Made by a program: the position numbers and the translations under genes. A stretch of 64,000 bases of DNA from Methanomassiliicoccus luminyensis B10 (GTDB lineage Archaea > Thermoplasmatota > Thermoplasmata > Methanomassiliicoccales > Methanomassiliicoccaceae): contig NZ_CAJE01000013.1 of the NCBI RefSeq assembly GCF_000308215.1, positions 1 to 64,000 on the forward strand. The letters run 5' to 3'. Below are positions 1 to 7,086 of the stretch, piece after piece. Position 1 is the first letter of the stretch, and every line of letters begins with the position of its first letter. The notes below the pieces were generated by a model that was given only the letters and a program-made list of their open reading frames with translations, was not told the DNA's origin and made no database searches.

Positions 1-9
1 TTCGAGCAC

Positions 10-261
10 ATGGACATCCGCTTCTATCACCGGCCCCGCGAGCGAACGGTGTCCGAGGTCCAGGGGTTCCTGGGCTCGCGGTCCGAGGGGTACGAGCTGA
101 AGGAGGCCGGCAGGCGGACCACCGTGGTCCTGGCCAGGGCCAAGGTCACCATCACCGTGACCGCGCAGCCGGGGGGCGATTCCGAGGTCATCATCGAGTG
201 CCTCGAGCCGGCCGGGACGGAGCTGTGCGACGAGCTGAAGAAGTGCCTGGACCGCCGTTAG
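10..261 (+). CDS. Small hypothetical protein at the window edge
   Basis: An 83-codon reading frame that opens at an ATG three codons after the window edge. The frame is open to the edge, so the gene may begin further upstream. The product is a compact alpha/beta protein, basic and acidic residues mixed, with a valine-rich core around residues 38-62 (VVLARAKVTITV) that looks like a beta-sheet. No signal peptide or membrane segment is visible. It ends in TAG, four bases inside the 3' end of the convergent DUF99 gene. I do not recognise the family. Confidence 0.6.
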   Translation: MDIRFYHRPRERTVSEVQGFLGSRSEGYELKEAGRRTTVVLARAKVTITVTAQPGGDSEVIIECLEPAGTELCDELKKCLDRR

Positions 262-830
262 GCCCGGCCGTGCGATTCCCCCAACACCATGGCGCCGGAG
301 ATCAGGTGGGCGATGCGCAGCGGCTCCGGCAGCGCGCCCTGCACCGTGCATTCCCTGATGATGTCATCGAGGGTGTCGCCGTCGATGCCCACCGCGGTCG
401 CGTACAGCGACCTGTTCTTCGCGCCGACCCGGAACAGGGGGTTGCGCTTTATGACGGCGAGCCGGTCCCGCCAGTCCGGGAAATGAGCGCGGAGCGCGTC
501 CTCCATCTTGAGGAAGTCGGGCATTTCCCGGGTCACGGTAGCGCACGGCACCCCGATGGCCTTGTGGATGCTGTCGATGTCGATCACGTTGAACCCGCCC
601 ACGGCCACGCCGTCGAACATGATGAGCTTCAGCTGCTCGGTGTACCGGGACCGCTCAAGCATGGCGATGACGGCGTCGTTGGCGTCACAGCCGTCCACGG
701 CCACCTCGGTGCGCATGATGCCCTCGATGTACACGGGGAGGCGGGCCACCACCCCCACCACCAGGGCGCGCTCGGCGCGGAAAGAGAAGGGTGAATCGTC
801 GATCCCGAGCACCCGCACCTGCTTTTTCAT
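258..830 (-). CDS. DUF99 family protein (endonuclease V-like fold)
   Basis: A 190-residue protein that begins MKKQVRVLGIDDSPF and carries the DUF99 (UPF0215) pattern: the early GIDDSPF motif, the MFDGVAVGGFNVIDI stretch near residues 71-85 and the CATVTREMPD segment near 96-105. The family is archaeal, related in fold to endonuclease V, and its function is not established. The ATG lies three bases behind the pth2 stop, so the two genes form an operon. The codon between them is GCG and the frame is the same, so suppression of the pth2 amber stop would fuse the two proteins. The gene overlaps the convergent 10-261 frame by four bases. Confidence 0.85.
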   Translation of the reverse strand: MKKQVRVLGIDDSPFSFRAERALVVGVVARLPVYIEGIMRTEVAVDGCDANDAVIAMLERSRYTEQLKLIMFDGVAVGGFNVIDIDSIHKAIGVPCATVTREMPDFLKMEDALRAHFPDWRDRLAVIKRNPLFRVGAKNRSLYATAVGIDGDTLDDIIRECTVQGALPEPLRIAHLISGAMVLGESHGRA

Positions 831-833
831 CGC

Positions 834-1193
834 CTACACCAGTTTGAGGTGGCCGGTCACCCTGTCCACGACGTCGTTCGGCCCGGGACCGATGCCCAGG
901 CAGGTCACGGTGTTCGGGGGTATCTCGGTCATGCCCGCGTCCACTATCAGCGAGGTGGTTAGGCGAAGGTCCTCGGCTGACACCTTAAGCTCGAACAGCT
1001 CCTCCAGGTTCGGCACTTTCACCACCACCTTCCTCTGCCCCTCCGAGTACCACCGGTCGAACCACTCAGGGGTCTTCTTCTTGGCCGCCAGGGCGCAGTT
1101 GACCGCTGCGTGCGCGACCTGGGCCGCCATCTTGCCGGCGGACAGCCTTAGGTCCCACCGGACCGCTATGACCATCTTGTACGAGAAATCCAT
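834..1193 (-). CDS. pth2: Archaeal-type peptidyl-tRNA hydrolase Pth2
   Basis: A 119-residue protein that would cleave the ester bond of peptidyl-tRNA released from stalled ribosomes. The start MDFSYKMVIAVRWDL was chosen because it matches Pth2 N-termini; a longer frame to 1310 adds 39 residues unlike the family. The signature SAGKMAAQVAHAA (about residues 18-30) and the C-terminal TEIPPNTVTCLGIGPGP segment are typical, and the length fits the usual 115-120. A TATA-like element lies at 1230-1239 and AGGT just before the ATG may serve in ribosome binding. The stop is TAG, one codon from the DUF99 start in the same frame. Confidence 0.92.
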   Translation of the reverse strand: MDFSYKMVIAVRWDLRLSAGKMAAQVAHAAVNCALAAKKKTPEWFDRWYSEGQRKVVVKVPNLEELFELKVSAEDLRLTTSLIVDAGMTEIPPNTVTCLGIGPGPNDVVDRVTGHLKLV

Positions 1194-1229
1194 AATGATA
1201 CCTGGATGGGGAAGGGACGGCTTTTCATG

Positions 1230-1239
1230 ATTTAAAAGA
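1230..1239 (-). promoter_or_regulatory. TATA-like element of pth2-DUF99
   Basis: On the minus strand this reads TCTTTTAAATC, an A/T block in GC-rich DNA about 37-46 bases upstream of the pth2 ATG. It fits an archaeal TATA box with a short leader of about 15 bases. Confidence 0.5.
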
Positions 1240-1378
1240 TGATGGATTGCATCCACGCTTCGGTCGGCGAGAACACGGCAATCGACGTGGGCGTTGATAA
1301 TCAGCCCCAATAATCGGGACCATACCTACTATCACCCCTAAGAACGGTCCCCGTTCGACCCCGGAAGGGGCAAGCTAT

Positions 1379-2857
1379 TTGGAGGGATGCATAATCGTAA
1401 GTAAAAAAATACCCAAGATAGCTGTAGCGCTGTCGGCACTGGCACTATTGCTGCCAGGGGTCTTCCTGGTGGGAGGCCCCGATACTGCCGCAGCGGCAAC
1501 GTCAGCATCCGCCTATGGCCGGATATCGGTATCCGGCTCCGACATAACCGTCGATGGCGACGCGTCGGCGCAATTCTTCGGAGTGGTGGATACAACCGCC
1601 CTGCAGTTCGCGATCCTTGCGTACGTAGAGGGCGAGACCCAGTATGCGGGAAAGACCTCGGTGTTCAACGGCCCCGACACCTCTGACCAGGGCTACATAT
1701 CGCAGAACGCCAACGCGGAGGAGTTCTGGAGCCAGTACTTCGCCTTGCTGGAATACTACGATTGCAACCTGGTCCGGATCGGCGCGGGGGACTCGTGGGG
1801 CAGCCAAATAGAGTACCGGGCATGGACCCAACACCACGATGCGTACCTATCCCTGCTGGAGACCATGCTGGAGCAGGCCGAGGCCCACAACGTGTGGGTA
1901 GTGCTGGTCCTGGCCGGATCGCAGGAATATCCCACCTACACATATGGCGGGAGCGGTTCGGTGTTCGACACCGGCTCGACGGCCTACGCGAACTACGTCG
2001 AGTACTGCAACGAGGTGATGGCGGCGCTGGAGGACTATGACGGCCTCGGGTGGTACGATCTCTTCAACGAGCCGGACCACAACAACTGCTACGCCAACTA
2101 CTGGAGCTCCCACGGCGGCAAGACCGCGTTCCATGCCTGGGCCAGCGCGGTCGCCGCCGACACGGCGGACGCATCCACGCACCCCCGCAGCATGGGAGTG
2201 GCAGGCTATGGCAACATGTTCGGGTGGAGCCAGTCCGACTTCGACCTCGCCACCGGTACGGTGGGCTTTGAGATCGCCTCTCGGCACTACTATGCCTCGG
2301 CGAGCGACGCCAGCCTGTTCTCTACCCCCGAGCAGTGGGCCGAGAACGATAATATACCCCTGTTCTGGGGAGAACTGGCGTACAACGCGGTGTACCCCCT
2401 GACCAGGTGGACCTTTGGCGAGGAGGCCATCTACGCCAACGGCGGGCAGGCCATTGCATCGATGGTGCTGACCGGCACCTCTGGGTACCCGTACACTGGA
2501 GGGACCATAGTCGGCACCGGCGATGACGCCGATGACAGCGCCGACGACGGTACGACCGGGCCCGTGGACGAAACCCCCAGCGGCAACGACAGCTCCGTTC
2601 TTCCGACCGACAACGGGACGGGGAACGTCACCGGACCGACCGAGGGCACCCCCGGCGGCAATGAGACGGAGGGGCCCGGTCCCTCTGAGGGCAACGGCAC
2701 CGCTCCGATAGGCGGGCCGTGCCAAGAGAGGCCGGACCGCTCGCCCCACCATGGCGATGCCTGGCATCACCATGGTAAGCGCTGGCACCACTTCGGAGCG
2801 CTTGACCGCTGGAGCGAGGGGGCATGGCATCAGGCCGGGAGGGCGCCCCGCTGCTGA
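1379..2857 (+). CDS. Secreted GH5-like glycoside hydrolase with Ser/Thr/Asp-rich tail
   Basis: A secreted protein with a signal peptide (KKIPK followed by a hydrophobic run, residues about 9-33). Residues 45-345 resemble the GH5/cellulase-like TIM barrel: LVRIGAGDSWG (131-141), NVWVVLVLAG (171-180), the acid/base motif YDLFNEPD with Glu231, and a late FWGELAYN with Glu332 as probable nucleophile. The substrate cannot be read from sequence; beta-mannan or beta-glucan are family precedents. After about residue 375 come acidic, Thr/Gly-rich linkers with N-glycosylation sequons (NGT, NVT, NET), then a short His-rich end with no membrane anchor. TTG at 1379 has a weak GGAAGGGG eight bases upstream; a stronger GGAGGG at 1381-1386 sits seven bases before an in-frame ATC at 1394. 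A polysaccharide hydrolase is unusual in a methanogen. Confidence 0.75.
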   Translation: MEGCIIVSKKIPKIAVALSALALLLPGVFLVGGPDTAAAATSASAYGRISVSGSDITVDGDASAQFFGVVDTTALQFAILAYVEGETQYAGKTSVFNGPDTSDQGYISQNANAEEFWSQYFALLEYYDCNLVRIGAGDSWGSQIEYRAWTQHHDAYLSLLETMLEQAEAHNVWVVLVLAGSQEYPTYTYGGSGSVFDTGSTAYANYVEYCNEVMAALEDYDGLGWYDLFNEPDHNNCYANYWSSHGGKTAFHAWASAVAADTADASTHPRSMGVAGYGNMFGWSQSDFDLATGTVGFEIASRHYYASASDASLFSTPEQWAENDNIPLFWGELAYNAVYPLTRWTFGEEAIYANGGQAIASMVLTGTSGYPYTGGTIVGTGDDADDSADDGTTGPVDETPSGNDSSVLPTDNGTGNVTGPTEGTPGGNETEGPGPSEGNGTAPIGGPCQERPDRSPHHGDAWHHHGKRWHHFGALDRWSEGAWHQAGRAPRC

Positions 2858-2953
2858 GGCCAGAGCATCCCATCGGACCGACCCAAACCCATCCCTTTTT
2901 TATGCCGACCGTTCAGGGGGCTTGACGCATGAAACGATGAGAGGTGAACACAC

Positions 2954-3268
2954 ATGACCATGTTGATAGAGGAGCACACCTACATGCTGGGCGTTAGGGG
3001 AAAGACCGTAGAGAGGCTGAAAGCCGTCGACATCGAGACCCTGGAGGACCTGGCCGACGCGCCCATCGACCTCATTGTCAAGAACCTCCGGTGCACCGTC
3101 GAGCGGGCCAGGGTTTTGATCAACCGGGCCAAGAGGGCCGTCCGCATGAAGATGCCTGCCCGGCCTGCGGGCCGGGAGGATGGAACGAAAGCGCAGCGGA
3201 CCGGCCGGGGCCGCGGTCCCCGGGAACGGGACGAGGAGCGGCCCGTGTTTTATGTGCGCGGCCCATAG
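2954..3268 (+). CDS. Helix-hairpin-helix domain small protein
   Basis: A 104-residue protein preceded by a GAGGTGA ribosome-binding site at 2941-2947. Residues about 15-62 look like the helix-hairpin-helix domain at the N-terminus of RadA/Rad51-type proteins (KTVERLKAVDIETLEDLAD, then TVERARVLINRAKRAVR), which binds DNA non-specifically or mediates protein contacts. The rest is a basic, Arg/Pro-rich tail (GREDGTKAQRTGRGRGPRE). No catalytic domain follows, so this is a stand-alone HhH protein of unknown role. The stop is TAG. A strong hairpin at 3396-3426 lies between it and the convergent ABC permease. Confidence 0.65.
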   Translation: MTMLIEEHTYMLGVRGKTVERLKAVDIETLEDLADAPIDLIVKNLRCTVERARVLINRAKRAVRMKMPARPAGREDGTKAQRTGRGRGPRERDEERPVFYVRGP

Positions 3269-3395
3269 ACGGACCTGATCCGACAGCTCGCATGATGGGG
3301 CGTCCACTGAGGACTGTTCGGACACCGGAACGGCCGCCGTACCGAGCCGACGCGGTTGGGGCACTGCCGCAAAAAGCAGCCGAGAAAAAGTTCGA

Positions 3396-3426
3396 AGGCC
3401 GCCTCCGCGTGCCGTAGAGGCGGCCT
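3396..3426. terminator. 10-bp inverted repeat between convergent genes
   Basis: AGGCCGCCTC, an 11-base loop, then GAGGCGGCCT form a perfect 10-bp stem in the gap between the HhH gene and the ABC permease, which face each other. It has no T-tract, so it may be a structural boundary or RNA 3'-end hairpin and not a classical archaeal terminator. Confidence 0.45.
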
Positions 3427-3438
3427 CTGGCCCGGGGT

Positions 3439-4089
3439 TCACGAGCTCAGGCGGCGGTTGAAGATCGTTGTCGCCAGCCCGAGGATGACGATGGACAGTC
3501 CGATGCCGAGGGCCGCGGTGGCCTCCAGAGAGAACATGTTCTCCAGAGCTGGCAGGACCACGACGGCGGAGAGCTGGTTCCCGCCGTAGAGGGTCAAGAT
3601 GACCCCGACCAGCACGGACCTGACCAAGCTGCCGAACAGCACCGCCGCGGCGGAGCAAAGGCAGGCCATGGTCAGGGTGACAAGCATCGGGCCCCGCAGC
3701 GCTCCAAGGTCCACCGTTCCGCTGACATACCAGTCATAGCCGTTCGCCAGCACCAGGGCGAGCGCGGCGGCCAGGACCACGCACGTCAGCACCGCGAGGT
3801 ACTTCGCCAGCAGCAGATGCGACCGCTTCACCGGCCGCACCAGGAACAGGTCGAAGGCCCCCTGCGAGCGCTCGTTAATGATGCTGACCGCCAGCGTGGT
3901 CGAGGCCAGGAGGCCGGCGGTCGAGGATACCAACAAAGCGGTGAACGCGCCCAGGGGCATGCCCCCGAGATCCGGGGAGAGAATGTACATCAGCACTGCT
4001 ATCGCAGGCAGCCCGACGAACAGGATGGCCATGACCTTGGAGCGGTAGAATCCGTTCAGCTCATCCTTGATGAGCAAGGCGAGGCTCAT
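3439..4089 (-). CDS. ABC-2 type transporter permease
   Basis: A 216-residue membrane protein with about six hydrophobic segments, e.g. VMAILFVGLPAIAVLMYIL near residues 19-37, the LLVSSTAGLLASTTLAVSII stretch and the last segment ending in IFNRRLSS. The NERSQGAFDLFLVRPVKRSHLLLAKYLA region after the second segment is characteristic of ABC-2 permeases. Its start overlaps the end of the ATPase gene by four bases (ATGA), so translation is coupled. The permease would form the membrane channel of an exporter with the adjacent ATPase; the substrate is unknown. It is on the short side for the family. Confidence 0.85.
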   Translation of the reverse strand: MSLALLIKDELNGFYRSKVMAILFVGLPAIAVLMYILSPDLGGMPLGAFTALLVSSTAGLLASTTLAVSIINERSQGAFDLFLVRPVKRSHLLLAKYLAVLTCVVLAAALALVLANGYDWYVSGTVDLGALRGPMLVTLTMACLCSAAAVLFGSLVRSVLVGVILTLYGGNQLSAVVVLPALENMFSLEATAALGIGLSIVILGLATTIFNRRLSS

Positions 4090-5018
4090 GCCGTACCCTC
4101 CACGCAGGCCATGTAGATATCCTCAAGCTTAGGGTCATGACGGTTAAAGGAGCGGACGTTGCACCCCGCTTTCATAAGCGCCTCGATGAGCCGGGGGGCC
4201 ACGACATCCCATTGTCCCGGGTCGTTGATATGCGCCACCAGCAGGCCGGCGGACGGCTGCCTAAGGTCGATCCCGGGCATGTTGATGGACTTCCACTCTC
4301 CCTTGTCGTCGGCGAGCTCCACCACTAGCTCAGAGCGCAGGGAGACCAGCTTCTCCAGCCCCCTGATCGGCCCAGCATAGCGTACCTTCCCGCCCTGCAG
4401 CAGGCCGACCGAATCGGCTAGGTCCTCCACGTCGGAGAGTATGTGCGAGGAGAACAACACGGTCGTGCCCGACTCCCTCAGTTCCCGTACGATCTTCTTG
4501 AACAGGAAGCGGCTGGCGGGGTCCAGGGCGGCCATGGGCTCATCGAGGACCAGCACCGCCGGTTCATGCAATATCGCCTGGGCGAGGCCCAGCTTCTGCA
4601 AGGTCCCCCCGGAAAGCTTGTTGATCTTCCTTCCCCGGTACTCTTCGATCCCCAGCTGTCCCAGCACCTCGTCGATGCGCCGGCCGAGGCGCTCCCCTTC
4701 CAGCCCGGACAGCTTGCCCAGGGTCCTGAGGGCCTGCTCGGCGGTCCTCCATTCCTGGAAGGCGGCGCGCTGGGGCAGGTAGCCGACTCGGACCTTGCGA
4801 CGCGCCTCCGGCGAGACCATGTCCATGCCCGACACCAGGACCTTGCCCCCGTCGCGGGGGACCAGGCCCAGGAGGGAACGGATGATGGTCGATTTACCGG
4901 CGCCGTTGGGGCCGATGAGACCGAACACCGCCCCCTCGTCCACTCGGAGGCTGGCGTGGTCGACTGCCAGGACCTCCCCGTATTTCTTGACCAGCTCTTC
5001 GATGATTATAGCTTCCAT
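4086..5018 (-). CDS. ABC transporter ATP-binding protein
   Basis: A 310-residue ATPase of the ABC-2/DrrA type. Walker A is GPNGAGKST (about residues 38-46), the signature is KLSGGTLQKLGLA (about 137-149), Walker B is AVLVLDEPMAALDP (about 157-170) and the H-loop histidine is in LFSSHILSDVED. The last 80 residues form the regulatory C-terminal domain common in exporters. An AAGGTG ribosome-binding site precedes the ATG. It forms a two-gene operon with the permease at 3439-4089. The next gene on this strand is an Lrp-like regulator, which could control it, although that is only positional. Confidence 0.93.
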   Translation of the reverse strand: MEAIIIEELVKKYGEVLAVDHASLRVDEGAVFGLIGPNGAGKSTIIRSLLGLVPRDGGKVLVSGMDMVSPEARRKVRVGYLPQRAAFQEWRTAEQALRTLGKLSGLEGERLGRRIDEVLGQLGIEEYRGRKINKLSGGTLQKLGLAQAILHEPAVLVLDEPMAALDPASRFLFKKIVRELRESGTTVLFSSHILSDVEDLADSVGLLQGGKVRYAGPIRGLEKLVSLRSELVVELADDKGEWKSINMPGIDLRQPSAGLLVAHINDPGQWDVVAPRLIEALMKAGCNVRSFNRHDPKLEDIYMACVEGTA

Positions 5019-5165
5019 GGTATTGCACCTTGCATGGAAGTGTACGGCCCTGTGTGCCTTGAGCTGATGTTCCCGTCCGAGATGAGGGAACGGCCTCTAT
5101 TCATGATTTCTTATCCCATTTATTCCCAGGGAGGGGGACGAAAAGGCCATCGGCCTCCGGGCCAG

Positions 5166-6065
5166 TCATTTCGACCGGTCGGAGATGAGCTTGTCCATCC
5201 ATGTCGGGTAGAGGCGCATGTCGTAGAACAGGTTGGAGTACAAAGACTCGAAATCTTCGTTGGCGTTGAGGGATGCCTCCGCGTCCCGCAGCTCCTTCAG
5301 GTCCCGGGCCCACATCGACAACAACAGCAGATCGGGCTCGACGTTCGATGCAGATACGCCGAGAATGTGGGGATTCCTGCTGTTGAATAGTGCGAGGGCG
5401 GCGTCCTGAAGCGACCGGCCGCCCCGTTTTAACTTGGCGTGCACGATGGATGTGAGGCCACCCGACGAACAGGGGCCCCCGTCGAGCATATAGTACACGA
5501 ACTTCTGCTCCTCCAGGGCTTCCAACCTCCTCTTCACTGTCTTAGCCGTGGAGCCCACATCCTTGGCCACATCCTGGAGCGGACGACGACAATCGTCCCA
5601 CAGCGCCTTGACGATGCGATAGTCCGTTCTGGTCAGGGGGTCCTTGGCCGGAGGTTGACCGATCATGACCATGGCCAGAGCCCTCAGGTCGTCGATGCGG
5701 CCGACATTTCGCACGAACGCTTGATAATCCAGCATTTCCTGGTGGGACCGGACCCAGGCGTCCACATACAGGAACTGCCCGCCCGCGGCGACGATGCGCG
5801 AGGTGCATTCGTGCTCGCCGATCCTCTCCATCGTCGCCAGGAAGTCATTGGCCGTCGACCGCCCGTATAGGTTCAGGAACCCCCCGCCAGTCACCTGAGG
5901 GGCAAGTCGGGTCCTGAAGCCCATGATGATCCCTTTGGCGATGAGCTGCTGGATGCGCTTGTGCACCCCGTTCACAGAAAGGGACAGGCGGTCAGCCAGG
6001 TCCCGATAGGGCCGACGGGGGTCCACGGCCAGTTCCTTGATGATGAGGATGTCCGTCTCGTCCAT
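5166..6065 (-). CDS. Lrp/AsnC-like regulator with two winged-helix domains
   Basis: A 299-residue probable transcription regulator made of two tandem Lrp-like halves. The first winged helix is residues 1-55 (ETDILIIKELAVDPRRPYRD, then SVNGVHKRIQQLIAKGII), followed by a possible ligand-sensing region; the second is about residues 145-195 (TDYRIVKALWDDCRRPLQD, then TAKTVKRRLEALEEQKFV). Canonical Lrp proteins are about 150 residues with one HTH, so this is a duplicated architecture, shared with the protein at 21638-22612. A TATA-like TTTTTTAAACC (6090-6099) lies about 26 bases from the ATG, which implies a leaderless transcript. Effector and targets are unknown. Confidence 0.78.
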   Translation of the reverse strand: MDETDILIIKELAVDPRRPYRDLADRLSLSVNGVHKRIQQLIAKGIIMGFRTRLAPQVTGGGFLNLYGRSTANDFLATMERIGEHECTSRIVAAGGQFLYVDAWVRSHQEMLDYQAFVRNVGRIDDLRALAMVMIGQPPAKDPLTRTDYRIVKALWDDCRRPLQDVAKDVGSTAKTVKRRLEALEEQKFVYYMLDGGPCSSGGLTSIVHAKLKRGGRSLQDAALALFNSRNPHILGVSASNVEPDLLLLSMWARDLKELRDAEASLNANEDFESLYSNLFYDMRLYPTWMDKLISDRSK

Positions 6066-6089
6066 GGGCGGTCCCCTAACATGTCTCAG

Positions 6090-6099
6090 GTTTAAAAAA
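6090..6099 (-). promoter_or_regulatory. TATA-like element of the Lrp-like regulator
   Basis: The minus strand reads GTTTTTTAAACC centred about 28 bases upstream of the ATG at 6065, the spacing expected for a leaderless archaeal transcript. Confidence 0.55.
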
Positions 6100-6122
6100 C
6101 GTCATCCTCGAACGCGCCCCGC

Positions 6123-6809
6123 TCACTTTATGGCGTAGAAGCCAGCCTGCAGCTTGGAACGCCAGAACAGCTCCGCAGTTCTGAAACCGGTGCGACGCAA
6201 CAGCTCCAGGTGCTCCTCCACGGTGATGGGAAAGCATTCCACGTCGAGCCTGGCCAGGAGCTGGGCGATCCCCGCTGAGGTCATACTGTTCCGGGCCCAG
6301 TAACGTCCCCACAGCCTCTTCCCGATCTCATACCCCTCGGCCGTGGTGGGACGGACATTCTCGAAAGCGATGAACGTGCCGCCCTCAGGCAGCATATCGT
6401 AACATGTCCTCACCGCCTCCGCCCTGCCCTCCGGGGGCATGTAGTGGTGGCACAGGACCGCGGTGATGATGTCGGGGCGCTCGCCCACCTTGCCCAGCAG
6501 CTCATTGGTGTGCAGGGGCGGGAGGAACCGGACCCGCTCCGCATTGGCCAGCCTGGCTTTGGCCAGGTCCAACATGCCCGAGAACGGGTCGCTCAGAACG
6601 AACTTCGTGCTGGGCAGCTGGTCCACGGCGCGCTGCACCAAAGCCCCCGTGCCGCAGCCAGTGTCCAGCCAGACCCGCGGCGGGTGGTCCAGGCATAGGG
6701 CCAGGTCAATGATCTCCTGGTGCATTGCCCCGTAGTACGGCATAGTCGTACGGATCTGGACATCATAATCCTCGCTTTTTAGCGGGGTCCTGTTCGATTC
6801 CGCGGGCAC
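6123..6809 (-). CDS. Class I SAM-dependent methyltransferase
   Basis: A 228-residue Rossmann-fold methyltransferase. Motif I is VWLDTGCGTGALVQRA (about residues 46-61), the acidic end of strand 2 is FVLSDPF (about 74-80), and a later motif lies around DIITAVLCHHYMPPEGR. The tail (HLELLRRTGFRTAELFWRSKLQAGFYAIK) is usual for the family. The acceptor cannot be read from sequence. The GTG at 6809 is favoured because a TATA-like GAATTATAG (6832-6841) sits about 27 bases upstream. It lies 57 bases before the Lrp-like regulator gene on the same strand and could be co-transcribed with it. Confidence 0.85.
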   Translation of the reverse strand: MPAESNRTPLKSEDYDVQIRTTMPYYGAMHQEIIDLALCLDHPPRVWLDTGCGTGALVQRAVDQLPSTKFVLSDPFSGMLDLAKARLANAERVRFLPPLHTNELLGKVGERPDIITAVLCHHYMPPEGRAEAVRTCYDMLPEGGTFIAFENVRPTTAEGYEIGKRLWGRYWARNSMTSAGIAQLLARLDVECFPITVEEHLELLRRTGFRTAELFWRSKLQAGFYAIK

Positions 6810-6831
6810 ACCCCGGGGATGCGCTTGAAGG

Positions 6832-6841
6832 ACTATAATTC
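6832..6841 (-). promoter_or_regulatory. TATA-like element of the SAM methyltransferase
   Basis: The minus strand reads GAATTATAGTCC, centred about 27 bases before the GTG start at 6809, which fits leaderless initiation there. Confidence 0.5.
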
Positions 6842-7055
6842 ATTATCTCGCTCTCGCTTCCACCAATGGATGATGAGATGGGCGCATTGTCATCGTTCCA
6901 CGTCAGCTTGACCGGGAGATCGCACACTCTTCAAAGATCAATTTCAGGCGCACATCGCCATGATAGAAAGAGGATATGGCAATAGTATCGTCCTGGTCAT
7001 ATGACTATTTCATACGATGAGGCGGAGGGCGCCCTGGCCTCTCGGTGCGATAAAG

Positions 7056-7065
7056 GCTTATCTAT
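7056..7065 (+). promoter_or_regulatory. TATA-like element of tgtA
   Basis: GGCTTATCTAT lies about 26 bases upstream of the ATG at 7087. No ribosome-binding site is visible in the gap, so the transcript is probably leaderless. Confidence 0.5.
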
Positions 7066-7086
7066 CCCCCCGTCATCCCATTGAAC

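Noticed and set aside
2523-2957. Out-of-frame ORFs after the GH5-like domain as a lost C-terminal anchor
   Set aside because: None of the other frames gives a membrane helix; the His-rich tail of the main frame ends normally at a TGA.
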